From: Candidatus Woesearchaeota archaeon
GTDB lineage: Archaea; Nanobdellota; Nanobdellia; Woesearchaeales; WJKR01
Length of the DNA: 30,493 nucleotides
Reading direction: 5' to 3'
Assembly: GCA_014729015.1 (NCBI GenBank)
Contig: WJKR01000022.1
Coordinates: forward strand, 1 to 30,493
Within the stretch, counting starts at the first letter, position 1; every line of letters starts with the position of its first letter. Below are positions 30,019-30,493 of this stretch, piece after piece. The position numbers and the translations under genes are program-made. The notes beneath the pieces are model-generated. The model was not told the DNA's origin. It searched no databases and saw nothing but the letters and a program-made list of their open reading frames with translations.

Positions 30019-30411
30019 TTACAAATTAACATTTAGTACGTCGAGAATGAATATGAAGAAGTAAAACATGAAGAACTCTGCAGTTCCGACCAACCCTCCA
30101 ATCACGTAACTGATGAGATTATCGGTCACACTATCGGGCAGGAAGGGTCTTGTTCCCAGAAGTTCTTCCATCCGCCGCACCTTCGTCCGATGTTTTATTC
30201 GGACAATGACAAGGCTTATCGTCGGATAGAGAATGATAGGGATGAAAAATATGCAAGACCTGAAGAGCGTCTCAAACGTTTGGCTTCCAAAGACTGGCTT
30301 TTCGACGAATACCGTTATCCAGAAAACAAACCAGAATATAATCCCGGCAATTCGGAAAAGCAAACTTTGAAGAGGGGCGCTCAGCACTCCTTTCGTGGCA
30401 AATTTTTTCAT
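30019..30411 (-). CDS. Membrane protein, 130 residues
   Basis: Not recognised. Three hydrophobic helices are visible: about 19-36 (FRIAGIIFWFVFWITVFV), 48-69 (RSCIFFIPIILYPTISLVIV) and 102-126 (YVIGGLVGTAEFFMFYFFIFIL). A basic cytoplasmic loop (RIKHRTKVRRMEELLG) separates the second and third. It ends 11 nt before the 63-residue gene and is probably co-transcribed with it. No conserved motif suggests transport or enzymatic activity. Confidence 0.55.
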   Translation of the reverse strand: MKKFATKGVLSAPLQSLLFRIAGIIFWFVFWITVFVEKPVFGSQTFETLFRSCIFFIPIILYPTISLVIVRIKHRTKVRRMEELLGTRPFLPDSVTDNLISYVIGGLVGTAEFFMFYFFIFILDVLNVNL

Positions 30412-30449
30412 TTTATCTGTCTTTTCTTAGTTTGAAAATGGTTCCTTTG

Positions 30450-30491
30450 TTATGCTATTGCAGCCAACACCTTCTCGGTAACCCTGAAGAT
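30450..30491 (-). CDS. Possible C-terminus of a gene running off the window
   Basis: On the minus strand a frame open from the window edge reads IFRVTEKVLAAIA and stops at 30450. It could be the last 13 codons of an upstream gene; too short to identify or to rule out chance. Confidence 0.25.
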   Translation of the reverse strand: MFRVTEKVLAAIA

Positions 30492-30493
30492 GA

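Overview
The window falls into two parts with different genetic grammar. Positions 1 to about 18,035 are archaeal: topoisomerase VI B and A, a replication factor C small subunit, proteasome-activating nucleotidase (PAN) and an archaeal-type TyrRS. Most genes there have an A/T-rich TATA box about 27 nt upstream of the start codon, so many transcripts should be leaderless or nearly so. I infer a small-genome, DPANN-like archaeon (Woesearchaeota/Pacearchaeota style), with only moderate certainty about lineage.

Layout of the archaeal part. 1-2206: top6B (5' end outside the window) and top6A, overlapping by ATGA. 2265-4266: a SufS-type cysteine desulfurase and a DUF429 protein. 4300-11617: a cell-surface block made of an N-terminally anchored protein with duplicated Cys-rich and beta-sandwich modules, a polytopic membrane protein, and three related lipoproteins. 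11658-12224: an HD-domain phosphohydrolase, tail-to-tail with RfcS (12208-13170, minus). 13209-14961 (minus): an unknown protein, a PRC-barrel protein and a Cas4/PD-(D/E)xK-like protein. 15161-15297: a frameshifted antitoxin-like gene. 15364-16341: tyrS (minus). 16631-17785: PAN. 17724-17985: a short VapB-like ORF and a 29-residue ORF.

From about 18,090 to the end the sequence looks like Bacteroidota. All recognised genes are on the minus strand, with A/T-rich and mostly Shine-Dalgarno-less leaders, and several end in rho-independent-type terminators. The core is a three-gene operon (24020 to 19424): an 812-residue secreted protein with SprB-like repeats and a type B type IX secretion (T9SS) C-terminal domain, a PorP/SprF-like outer-membrane protein, and a PD40 beta-propeller protein. 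A predicted outer-membrane beta-barrel (25135-26724) and about a dozen small unknown proteins surround it.

Such cargo needs an outer membrane and a T9SS, which archaea lack. The simplest reading is a chimeric assembly joined near 18,036-18,088. Lateral transfer into an archaeon is the exciting but less likely alternative. Within each half the most interesting material is the three-paralogue lipoprotein block, the Cas4-like protein with a degenerate active site, the decayed antitoxin genes, and the dense cluster of unknown small genes at 26.7-30.4 kb. No rRNA, tRNA, CRISPR array, insertion sequence or replication origin was recognised.
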